From: Laguncularia racemosa
Taxonomy: Eukaryota > Streptophyta > Magnoliopsida > Myrtales > Combretaceae
DNA: 64,000 nucleotides
Assembly: GCA_037954665.1 (NCBI GenBank)
Contig: JBBMOL010000016.1
Location: 310,001-374,000 of the forward strand
Reading direction: 5' to 3'
The notes beneath the pieces were generated by a model that saw only the letters and a list, made by a program, of their open reading frames with translations, had not been told where the DNA came from and did no database searches. The first letter of the stretch is position 1; each line of letters opens with the position of its first letter. Below are positions 47,259 to 57,524 of this stretch, piece after piece. A program made the position numbers and the translations under genes.

Positions 47259-48890
47259 ATTCAATGCACTCAATGAAAATCAAGGGTATCTCTCATTTGT
47301 AAATGATGAGAGTGTTGATATCACTTCTAGCCCTGTTGGGTTAGTCATCAGGAGTGATGTCGAATATCCACTAGATATTTAAGAAAACTGGCAACGATTT
47401 GAGCAAGATAGAATTTCCATTGATGAATTATTAATAAAGATTAATTTAGGAAGTGAGGAAAGACCGGGGAGTCTTAAAATCGATGGCTAAAAAAAAAAGA
47501 ATTGACCCAACTCTTGAAAGAATACCTAGTTGTGTTTGCATGGACTTATGAGGACATACTTGGTTTGGATCCCTCCATAGCGGTCCATAAATTACCCACA
47601 AGAGATTAGATAAAGCCCAAAAAGCAAGAACTTAGAAGATATTAACTTGATATCTTACTCAAGATCAAGTGAGAGGTTAAAAAACTATTGGACGTGAGCT
47701 TTATAGAAGTGTCGAATTATCTAGAATGGGTTGCTAACATAGTGTCAGTCCTTAAAAAGAATAGAAAAGGCAAGGTTTGTGTAGACTTTCAAGATTTGAA
47801 TCAAGCTACACCCAAAGACAATTTCCCATTACCACATATAGATGTTTTGGTTGATAATATTGCTAGAAATCACCTCTTCTCCTTTATGGATGGGTTATCA
47901 AGGTATAACCAAATTAGGATGGTCAAAGAGGATAAAACCAAAACAACTTTTATCACAACTTGTGGTACGTTCTGTTATAAAGTGATGCCTTTTGAACTTA
48001 AAAATGCTGAGGCAACCTACCAAAGGGCTATGGTAGTACTCTTTCATGATATGATGCATAAAGAGATAGAAGTTTACGTTAATGACATGATAGCAAAGTC
48101 TCAAGAAGGAGAAAACCATGTGGAAGTCCTTAGAAAACTATTCGACAGATTAAGGAAGTTTCAATTAAAACTTAACTTTGAGAAATGTTCCTTTGCAGTT
48201 ACGTTTAGGAAGTTACTTGGATTTACGGTTAGCCAAAAGGGGATTGAAGTTGACCTTGATAAAGTAAAGGCCATCTTATAGATGTTAGCGCAATTGACCC
48301 TAAAAGAAGTTAGAGGCCTCTTAGGAAGGTTAAACTATATAGTTAGATTCATTTCTTAACTAACAGGCATATGCTACCTATTATTTAAACTCCTCAAGAA
48401 AAATGTAGTAATCAAGTGGGATGATGAGTGTGAACAAGTGTTCAATAAAATAAAGGAATTTTTTACTAACCCACTTGTGTTGGTAGCTCCTACCCTTGGG
48501 AGACCTTTGATCATATACCTAATAATCCTCCCAGAATCAATGGGTTGCATGTTAGGCAAAAGGATGAAATGGGTAGAAAAGAGTAAGCAATTTATTACTT
48601 GAGAAAGAATTTCATGGAAGGCAAATAGAAATACCCTGAAATAGAAAGAACTTACTATGTACTGGTATGGGAGATGCATTAGCTCAAGCATTATACTTTA
48701 TATTACTAAATTGAATTGTTGACTAAGCATGATCCCTTGAAATACTTGGCTAATAAACCAACACTAATAAGAAGGGTATCCAAATGGAAAATGCCGCTAT
48801 CTAAGTTTGATATCACCTATGTCTACCAAAGTTTGATCAAGGGTCAAGCTTTAGTAGATTAGTTGGCTCAATCTCCAACAAAGCACCCAT
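47259..48890 (+). pseudogene. Tat/Ogre reverse transcriptase and first RNase H
   Basis: RT is clearest from 47688 to 48281: CVDFQDLNQATPKDNFPLP, FMDGLSRYNQI, TTFITTCGTFCYKVMPF and KLNFEKCSF. The catalytic YVDD is YVND here, with AAT at 48081-48083, so a metal-binding Asp is lost by a G to A change. The thumb and connection follow after a TAG near 48279 (VRGLLGRLNYIVRF, IKWDDECEQVFNKIKEFF), running into the first RNase H, which is badly broken. The enzyme would copy element RNA into DNA; this copy is inactive. Confidence 0.92.
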
Positions 48891-48964
48891 ATAAATTGAA
48901 GAGGTTGATTTTCTAGACGATACGATCATGACCATAGAAGAGAGTGAAAGTAGTAAGCCTAAAA

Positions 48965-49420
48965 GATAGAAGATGTACTTTGATGGGGCCGCTAATGCAT
49001 TTGGATGTGGAATAGGGGCAGTATTAGTATCTCTTAAAGGCAATCATTTCCCAATGGCTACACGATTAATGTTCATGTACACAAACAATATCACAGAATA
49101 TGAGGCATGCATATTGGGCCTCAAGATGGCTCTCGATATATGAATTGCAGACCTCAAAGTATATGGTGATTCATCCCTAATCATCCTTCAAACTTTGGGC
49201 GAATTAGGTACCTGAGCTTATCCCATACCATCAACACTTAGAAGAGCTAATCAAGCAATTCCAAGAGGTCACTTTTACCTATGTGCCAAGGACCCAAAAT
49301 TGGTTCGCTGATGCATTAGAAACATTAGCATCAATGGTTCAAATATCGGATGAAGTTGAGATCCAACCACTTAAGATAGAAATAGAGAGGAAGTCTACAT
49401 TTTGCCTAGCCACTGAGGAG
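48965..49420 (+). pseudogene. Second RNase H (archaeal type) of the Tat/Ogre element
   Basis: MYFDGAANAFGCGIGAVLVS at 48973, TEYEACILGLKMALDI at about 49096 and VYGDSSLII at about 49161 supply the Asp-Glu-Asp residues of an RNase H fold. An additional RNase H before integrase is a hallmark of the Tat lineage. A TGA stop lies at about 49140, and a shift follows LQTLGELG. Confidence 0.8.
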
Positions 49421-49599
49421 GTCCAAAAAAGTAATGCCCTAAATCAAGAGGCTTAGAGGAAAGAACCATGGTACACAGATATAAAGGCTTTCATCTATAC
49501 AGGGCAATATCTTAATCAAGTAAATACGAATGATCGAAAGGTGCTTCAAAGACTAGTAGCCCACTTCATCATTAGTAGAGATGTTATACAGAAAATAAT

Positions 49600-50704
49600 T
49601 TGATGCTACCCTCCTCAAATGTGTAGATGAGGTCGAGGCTCATGAATTGATGAAAGAAGTTCATAAAGGAGTATGTGACCTACACATGAATGGGTACATG
49701 TTAGCACGAAAGATCTTGTGAATGGGTTATTTTTAGTTAACAATGGAAACTGATTGTATCAAGTATGTGAGACACTACCACTTATGCCAAGTCTATGCCA
49801 ATAGGATCAGTGCCCCTCTGCAAGAATTACATATATTAGCGGCACTCTAGCCCATTTCCATGTAGGGAATAGACATTCTTGGCTTAATCACACCAAAAGC
49901 CTTGAATGGACATAGATTCATCCTTGTGGCCATTGATTACTTCACCAAATGGAAGGAAGCTTCCTCATATTCTAGCATAACTAAAGGAGTAGTGGCAAAA
50001 TTCCTCAAGAAAGACATAATAGCTCGATATGGAGCACTTGAGGTAATAATTATAGATAATGGCACCAATTTGAACAACAAAAATGTGTTTGAGTTATGTG
50101 AGCAATTTAATATCAAACACTATAACTGGATACAATACTACCCTCAAATGAACAAGGTAGTAGAAGCAGCAAACAAAAACATCAAAAGAATCACTGAAAA
50201 GATGATGATAACGTATACATATTGGCATGAGATGTTCCCCTTCACTTTAATAGCTTATAGAACCTCAATTAGAACATCCATTGGGGTAACGCCCTACTCT
50301 TTGGTATATGACACATAAGTTGTTCTCTTAGTGGAAATTGGAATCCCTTCTTTACGGGTATTGGTGGAAACTCAACTTAATGAGGTTGAATGGGTCAAGA
50401 AAAGATATGAACAACTAAATTTACTTGATGAAAAGAGTCTTGTCGCTTTATACCATAGACAATGTTATCAAAAGAGAATGATGCAATCCTTTAACAAGAA
50501 AGTATGCCCTAGAACCTTTAAAGCAGGTGACTGGAAGATATTGCTAAATATTCAAGATTGTTAAGGAAAGTTCACACCAAACTATGAAGGCCCATAAGTA
50601 GTAAAGAAAGTGTTGTCCGGAGGTTCCTTAATTTTGTCAAAGATGGATGGTCCTAAGATTAAGGATTTAGTTAACTCAGATGTTGTCAAGTTGTACTTTC
50701 CTTA
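49600..50704 (+). pseudogene. Tat/Ogre integrase
   Basis: A zinc-finger-like region (EVHKGVCDLHMNGYMLARKI, then CIKYVRHYHLCQVYA) runs from about 49655. The catalytic core follows with D (GIDILG, 49872), D (IIDNGTN, 50055) and E (VVEAANKN, 50163); the D-D and D-E spacings of about 60 and 35 residues are right for the family. The C-terminal part ends near 50703 with the conserved YEGP and NSDVVKLYFP segments. Stops occur at about 49719, 50317 and 50562. Integrase would insert the DNA copy into a new site. Confidence 0.92.
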
Positions 50705-51231
50705 AACATCAATGAAATATTTGATCTCTGTTCAATGAAATTGTTGGAATTTTTGGAAATCTTGCAAGCTTAACTCTCATCATTTCATAAGCAAGGTTCA
50801 TAGCCTTGGTTGTCATTGAATGTTAGATTAGTTATAGACCACTCTCCTTCACTAATGTGTACCCATTCATGAACTTAAACTTATAAACACCAAATCTTAG
50901 CAAGTAGTGCTCCATTGTAGTTGAAGCCATCTCAAAAGGGAGGCTATTACTATTAAGGAAAAAATGACTTAAAAGTGTAGGAAAAATATTTAGAATAAAA
51001 GGCTCTTGATAAAAAATTTAAAGCCAAAACAAGAAGAAGTGAATAAAAAAGAAGCACCACTGCAAAGGAGAAGAGAGTACAACTTCTTCACCATAGTCCA
51101 AATTTCAGCTAATTGAAGAAGGCGAGTGAATGAGAATGAAAGTAGATCATTCAAATGACTATTTAGTTGCAATCTTTAGACTGTGAGTAAGTCCTTTAAG
51201 ATGCTCTATATCAATAACCCTTTGATACGTT
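50705..51231 (+). other. Untranslated region between pol and the tandem repeat
   Basis: About 530 bp without a coding frame lie downstream of integrase and before the tandem repeat. They belong to the 3' part of the Tat/Ogre element. No motif was recognised. Confidence 0.5.
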
Positions 51232-51830
51232 TCTTGGCCCCACTTAAACCCAGTCCCCGTTAGTAACTAGTAGTCTTCAATATCTAAGTCTATTTAGGTT
51301 ACCTGGCCCCTTAAGCCCAACCTCATCAATAGTTAGCACTCTTTGATGACCAAGTTCGTTTAGATAACCTGCCCCTTTAAGCCTAAAACTTGTCAATATC
51401 CGGCACCTCTGATGTCTAGGTCCATTTAAGTCACCTGGCCTCCTTTTTCAAGCTTAGTTTCGTTAGTAGCTAGCATTCTTCGATGATCAGGTTGATTTAG
51501 GTTACCTGCCCCCTTAAGCCTAGTCTCATCAGTAGTTAGCACTCTTTGATGATCGAGTTCGTTTAGGTTACCTAGCCCTTTATGCCTAAAACTTGTCAAT
51601 ATCTGACGCCTTTGATGTCCAAGTCCATTTAAGTCACCTAGCCCCCCTTTTCAACCCTAGTCTCATCAGTAGCTAGTACTTTTCGATATCTAAGTCCATT
51701 TGGGTCATTTGGCCCCTTAAGCTTAAACTTATCAATATCTGACACTTTTTGATGCCTAGGTCTGTTTAAGTTATTTGGTGCCTTTTTCAAGCCTAGTCTT
51801 ATTAGTAGCTTGCACATTAATAAACCTCGA
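51232..51830 (+). repeat. Tandem repeat of about 66-bp units, roughly nine copies, with a three-unit higher order
   Basis: Units begin GGCCCCTTAAGCC or a variant and end with TTTAGGTTACCT, TTTAAGTCACCT or TTTGGGTCATTT. Three unit types alternate: type b has AGTTAGCACTCTTTGATGA, type c has AAACTTGTCAATATC, and type d has a CTTTTTCAAGC or similar start. The order b-c-d, e-f-g, h-i repeats with a period of about 200 bp. Variable tandem repeats in this position are known for Ogre/Tat elements, where they can seed satellite DNA. Confidence 0.88.
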
Positions 51831-51921
51831 ATTCTCATGATCCAATATTACCCAGTCTCATGTTGAGCAAAAATGGGTAGTTTCTTTTGTCTTTATAGTA
51901 AAGTTTTCATCAAACTTCACT

Positions 51922-51936
51922 ACAAAGAGGGTTAGT
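51922..51936 (+). promoter_or_regulatory. Purine-rich tract before the 3' LTR
   Basis: ACAAAGAGGGTTAGT lies directly before the TG of the 3' LTR at 51937. It is in the position of the polypurine tract but is short and interrupted by T. Confidence 0.45.
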
Positions 51937-54775
51937 TGTAGATACCCCATTTTTGGCTCCTTGGTTTTTGTTTTTCCTTTTTAGTTTAAGCCTTAATTTT
52001 AGGAAAAAAGGCTGAAAATACCAAAAAATAAAAAAAAATTAAAAAGTCAAATGGTGGCCAATTTGGTTTATCTTGGGGTAGAAATAATATTTCAAAATCA
52101 AAAACATTTTTTGAGTCAACATATACATATGTGATTTGATAGAATACGAGTCTTTAAAGCCATATTATTATTATCATTATTATTGGGCTTAGGTTTGGTT
52201 TGCTCATAAAAAAAAAAAGATAATTTAAGTTGATTGGGGCTTCAAACAGTGCATCAAATAGACTTAAATTGCTCATTTTATAAGTAAGTAAAAGTTCAAA
52301 TTAAGCCAAACATTAAATGAAACTGGACTCATAACTCTGTTAAATTAAGCCATTTTATATATGTATATTAGACTTATTAATTGCACCCATTTTTTGTGAT
52401 CCGTAGGCTTTGGGTCAATTTTGTATGAAAATCAGCCTGTAAAGGATTAAATATTATTTGGAGCAATATTAAACCAAAGATAAGTTCAGCTTGGTTGGTC
52501 AAGCGTGTGACTAGGTAGCTAGAAGGTCTTCGAGACCTGGCAAGCACGCCTTATACAGGCACTTTTTTTTAGTCATTTTGCTGAACATGTGTCAACCACT
52601 TGTTGGTCGACAAAATGCTATATATTCTTTTTCCTTTTGGAGCATTCAACAAAACAAAAAAGGAAAGTAAAACAATGCAACGTGCCCATTTTTTGACCTA
52701 ATTTCATTCATTTTTTGGCTAAATAAAATAGAAAAGTGGAAATTAAATATACTCTTAGAGTAGTATCCATTGTGCTCCAAATTTGAATTTTATAATAAAG
52801 GCAAGTGCCCTAAAAATAAACATGAACATTGAAAAAAAATGAAATATACACACATTAAATCCAATTTTTAAGTGAATATTATAGGCTAAATTGACTTGCA
52901 AATCACAAATCAATTACATAGATTAGTCAAGTAAAGCCTATAAAATATATTTAAATCTTTAATTTTGAAATTTTTTTACAAAAATCATGATAAATTCGGC
53001 TAAAACATATTCAAGAACAAGAAATATCTATTCTTGCAAAGGTTCAATTTTTCTTCATATCTAGGATTTTTTGAACACTACTCATCACTTGTTGATATAG
53101 ATAGGAGTCCCTAGAACTCATTCCAGAGGAACAAAAAAAATTAAAAAGCTCGTATTTACAAGAATCACTCACTTTCTCACTCTAAGAATAGTACCTATGA
53201 CCACCCTCTCTCTCTCTCTCTTCAATTTCTCTCATTTGAGAGCAAATTGAAGCAAACCAAAGCCATAGAATTATTCCCCTTCATTATTAGAGTAAATCCC
53301 AATCATCAATTGCATTCAATAACTTGGGAATTAGTCTAATTTAATCAAGAATCAAAGTTCGAGTTTACAAGCTTAAAGAATGGGTCCAAGTGAAATTAAA
53401 CAAGATACAAGCTTCCGATTTTAAAATTGATTGAGGGGTTTGCTTTTCCACAATAGTAGGATTTCGTTTGACCCTTAAAATACCGCCACTGACAATTAGA
53501 AGCCCCTGAACTGGCCTGAACTACTCACACAAGAGGTAAGTTTTTTATGTTTTATTTTTTATTTCTGTTTTCCTTTCTTTCTTTTTTCTTTTTTTTTTTC
53601 TATTCTTGAAATTGATAATAGAAAATTAAAAAAAATAAAAAAATAATAAAAACAAGTTTTGATGATTATTGGCTTGTCTTATGTGGAATGTGGTGTGTTT
53701 TAACATAGTATTTACTTTTAGATAAACTTTAGATATGAATAATATCTTATAATATTTTTAGAAAAAGAAAAATAAAAATTGTGTTTTTGATTATTCTTTT
53801 TACTAGTTTTATGTTTGTTTGATGCGTTTTAGTATAATATTAGTCTCTAGGTAATTTTTAGATGTGAATAATGCCTTTTTCATAATGTTTACAATATGGA
53901 AAAAAATACGTAAAAATAAAAATCTAAATTTGATAAGATATTTATTACTTTTATTTGTGTTACTAGTGTAATTGTTCCCATGATGTATGCTTTTACTTTT
54001 TCATCAATAAATGTTCTTTGTTTGTTTTTTTTTTAAAGGAAATTTTCAATAAAAGAGTTTCTTTTAAATCTTTCTCTCATTTTTTTTCTCACTTAGAAAA
54101 GTCATTTTATTTAAACTAAAAACTTTCAATTGGCCTTTTTCCAAAAAAATAGATTTTTTAGGTTTTTTTTATAAGACAAAAAATAACTTAAGGTTTTAAA
54201 ATTTTTTTATAAAAAAAGTAAAATGGCTAAAAATGCAAAGTTAACACTTTTAAAAATAAAATAAACCAACAAACTAAAGTTTTTGCAAATAAATAAAAAA
54301 AGAACTACGTGGGTCTAATCCTAGCTAACGGGTATGTAAGCACTTCGGACGACCTTAAAAATTGAAAACTTTGTTTTTTTCTTTAATTTTCCTTAAAAAG
54401 AAACTTTTTTAAAGAAAAATTAAAAAAAAAGAAACCTTGAAGGCCTTTTCATTATTTTTAGAAACTCCCTTATGGGAACCTTAAAGGTTTTAATAAGATA
54501 GTTTTCAAGTTCATAATCTTTTATTTCTATTTTTTTTCTGAAAATTATTTTAGAAAAAGAAAAACGTAAACGTAGACTAGTGATTGAAATTAAGGTTTAT
54601 TTACTCTTAAATCTTAATTTTACACTTTTCTTTTATATAAGTCAGGTGATGACTTCATTTTTTTTTTTTTACAATAAAACTTTTTCTTAATTTGGTTGAG
54701 AAACTTATGTTAAGTGAGTTAAACTTAATGTAAGCCTAATTAAAAGAAAAAGAAAATGAAAATTTAGGCTCGATA
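51937..54775 (+). repeat. 3' LTR of the Tat/Ogre element
   Basis: It begins TGTAGATACCCCATTTTTGG and ends AGGCTCGATA, where the final CA of the 5' copy has become TA. It is 2839 bp long, about 426 bp longer than the 5' LTR, mostly because of an insertion at 52164-52568. Many substitutions and small indels separate it from the 5' LTR, so the insertion is not recent. It is followed by ATACT, the diverged target duplicate. Confidence 0.88.
52164..52568 (+). mobile_element. Insertion in the 3' LTR with a tRNA-like (SINE-type) segment
   Basis: The LTR pair is colinear up to TCTTTAAAGCCAT and again from TTAGTCATT, but the 3' copy has about 405 extra bases. The right part holds a tRNA-like promoter pair: GGTTGGTCAAGCG (A-box-like, about 52494) and GGTCTTCGAGACC (B-box-like, about 52527), then a T8 run. 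The left part starts with ATTATTATTATC. It could be a SINE, perhaps fused to other DNA. I could not define a target duplication. Confidence 0.45.
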
Positions 54776-54780
54776 ATACT
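54776..54780. repeat. Right target-site duplication of the Tat/Ogre element
   Basis: ATACT follows the 3' LTR. It pairs with ACACT at 33343-33347, with one transition between them. Confidence 0.55.
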
Positions 54781-56000
54781 TTTTCAAGGAGATAGATATT
54801 CGAAATGGGACTGAATACATTTTGTTTTATGTATGCCTAATCATCTCTTTCTAATTAGACTTAATTTACCAATGTTGAGGATATAAGGCTGCTCAGCTTA
54901 TATCCTGCTGCTTATTATATTCAAACTCATATTTCTAGTAGCTTTACCTTTAAATTTCATGGTCATCGTATATTTCATAGAAATATCAAGAGAACCTAAT
55001 CTTGCGTTATAAAGTGTAAGATATCTTATAGTCATCCTTTGAATTTATGATAAATCCATCTATTGTGTCAGATGAGTTGCATTCTAGCTTCTCCAATAAA
55101 ATGCATGATAGCTATCCTTCACTTACTTCCATTAACCGAGTTCCGGATTTCTTGAGGAAGAAAAATAATTAAAGGGGATAGAATGAAATGCCCAGAACCC
55201 AAAAAAAAAAAAAAAAGAAAGACACAGCAAGAATTGATTGTCTATTAAAAATAAAATTAATAAGGACAAATACTAGACATCGCCGTAATAAGAGAGGAAA
55301 GAAGAATTAAGTCACGCGTCATAGTTTGGTCTCTATTCCAAATTTTTATTTATTTATTTATTTTTTTAAAACCATTAGAAATCAATCACCATTAAAATAA
55401 TTCTAAATCCTGGGAATTAAGATTGGAAATCCACGAACAAGATTAATCTTAAACCTTAGAAAAGGCTAAAAGCAAATAATTCTTTTATTGGGGTAAGAAA
55501 GAGAAATTCAAACTATGTAAAAGAATTTATTTAAGAGATCATCCCCTAGGGTATTGGAACTTGAATCAAAGGTAAAATTTCCAAGAAACCATAACAAAAG
55601 TAGGTTGAGGATTCTAGATCCTAAAAGAAGTAAAGGTCATCCAATTTCATCTAGCAATAATACTTAAGAAAATCATAATTTGCCGATCGAAGTAGAAAAT
55701 TAGAGAGAATTATCATATAAGAGGATACCTAATTTCATTAGGGTGAAAAAGCTAATTTCCGGCGACCTAAACTAAATAACAATCAATCTAATTTGAAAAA
55801 AAATGTCAATCACGTTTCTTTTTTATTGACCTGATTGGGAAATACCTAGCTCTACTTCATCTTCGTTCAAAATCTAAAATATAGGAACTTGCACATTTCA
55901 TTAAGATAAAATAAAAATCTATTTGAACTTGAAAATAGTTAAAGCTAGGGTGATCATGAACTAACTTCAATTGTAACTACTTGTCAAATTATAGGGCAAT
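54781..56000. other. AT-rich intergenic DNA, no gene seen
   Basis: Stops lie in every frame, with an A16 run near 55200 and T-rich stretches. Nothing was recognised. Confidence 0.55.
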
Positions 56001-56800
56001 CGCTAAAAGATTTGTTTAAATTACTTGAATTTTTATGCGGGCAAAAGAGGTGAATTTCCTTACTATTGCTTATGTGGTTATGCGTGAAGGTTTAGATAAA
56101 TTAACTTAAGATTTTATGACTATTGATTTAATTGTTTGTTGTATGTGGTACCTATGTTGGGAGTACCTTGTGCACAAGTGGTGGTCAATGATTGTTAGTT
56201 GTAGTGTCCTGCAGGGTTGGCTAATTGGGTGATGTGATGTTTGGTTTAGGCATCAAATCACCACACACAAATAGGCAAATTGTTGAGTAGTTTGTTGTTG
56301 TGATATAGACTAGTTCGTTGGAAGAAAGCTGTAATTGGGTCATTATAGTGGTATGTGACACCTTTGCTAATGGTAACAGTAAACCAGTTGTACTAATGAT
56401 TAATACTAGTAATGAAACTAAAATAAAACAATTAAATGTTTTAGGATAATAGGATATATCTATCCTATAGTTAAGTATATATCTTTATCTATGTTTGTTG
56501 GGGAATATGAGTTGCTCCACGTTTTTAGATGTTGACACTGTATTATTTACCACACTTAAACAAGAATACTAAATTAATGTGCTGCATTAGTTTTAAGCAT
56601 GTTTTGATGTTTTGATGTTTGGCATATGTGTGTGTGATGTAGTTGGGATTATTACTGGGCTATTACTCACCTTGTTTGGGACAACTTCTTTTTGAGTAAT
56701 GAAACTTTAGATTTAAGGAATCGAGATCATAAAGGTATGATTGTATACTCATATTATGGAATGGGTATGTGATAAACTGGCATTTCCTTCAAATTGGAGG
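56001..56800 (+). mobile_element. LTR-like remnant, probable Ty3/gypsy
   Basis: The TG-rich, non-coding sequence has the style of plant gypsy LTRs: GGTATGTGACACC at about 56351, and GGGCTATTACTCACCTTG at about 56660, which resembles the CTCAC box near the LTR promoter of such elements. No ends, primer site or partner LTR were found, so the boundaries are arbitrary. Confidence 0.3.
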
Positions 56801-57524
56801 CATGATAGAATATATACCTAAGTGTATAGATGTGGATTGGTTCTCCCTTCATTGCCTATTATTATCTATTGGATTTATCTTTATTTGTTAAATTTCCATG
56901 ATTATCTTTAAATTAATTTAAAAGGATATTTCTAGTAATATATACGTATACGTTAAGTTTCTTGTCATTAATAGATACTCTTAACCCTTTCTCAAAGCCA
57001 ATTATGTCTACTTTCTCATAAATATATATTCACACATTTTAAAAGATAATTATGTCTGTGCGCCTCAATCTTGTTCCTTAACACAAGGATCCTAAGTTAA
57101 AGACCCTCCCATGGAACGAATACAAATATTATTATTATTATTATTTTTTTGGAACTTAATGTGAAGAGCATTTTGAAAAGAAATTTATTTAAAATGTTAA
57201 TATAATATCAAAAGACGTATGAAGATTCTTAAAGATAAGAATATTCTTAATAATGTCATCTATGTTAATGATAATCATTTTTAATCAAACAATAATTAAT
57301 ATAGAAAAAAGGTGGGCTTTATTATTGCCTCACAAGAAGTCAAAAAAGCGTCTGTAACTTGTCGAGAGAGCCAACCTCCACCGATGCTTTCATTTTCCAT
57401 CCACAGTTTGTTTGGTTCTTCCTAGCGTTTTGTACTGGCATCAATTAAAATATCAACAAAATTGCTACAAGAAGCTCTTTGTACCACATCTCCCCGTTCA
57501 TTGGAACCAAAAGAGAGAGAAGGG
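56801..57524. other. Intergenic DNA and upstream region of the WAT1-related gene
   Basis: It is AT-rich, with an (ATT)n run near 57130. The last 160 bp before the ATG are more GC-rich and contain CCTCCACCGATGC and TTTTCCATCC, so they probably include the transcribed leader. No TATA box can be assigned with confidence. Confidence 0.4.

Larger units (their letters stand above)
33348..54775 (+). mobile_element. Tat/Ogre-type Ty3/gypsy LTR retrotransposon, 21.4 kb including a nested element
   Basis: The element has an LTR pair starting TGTAGATACCCCATTTTTG, a 5-bp target duplication (ACACT/ATACT), a tRNA-Arg-like primer site, an extra ORF1 upstream of gag, a gag-protease-RT-RNase H-integrase order, a second RNase H before integrase, a likely intron between protease and RT, and a tandem repeat between pol and the 3' LTR. 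Together these define the Tat/Ogre lineage. Without the nested 5.7-kb insert and the 0.4-kb LTR insert it would be about 15.3 kb. All frames carry multiple stops, so it cannot encode its own movement. Confidence 0.92.

Noticed and set aside
51937..54775. Right-hand LTR as the 5' LTR of a second tandem element
   Set aside because: No internal region follows it, and a plausible target duplicate does. One element is simpler.
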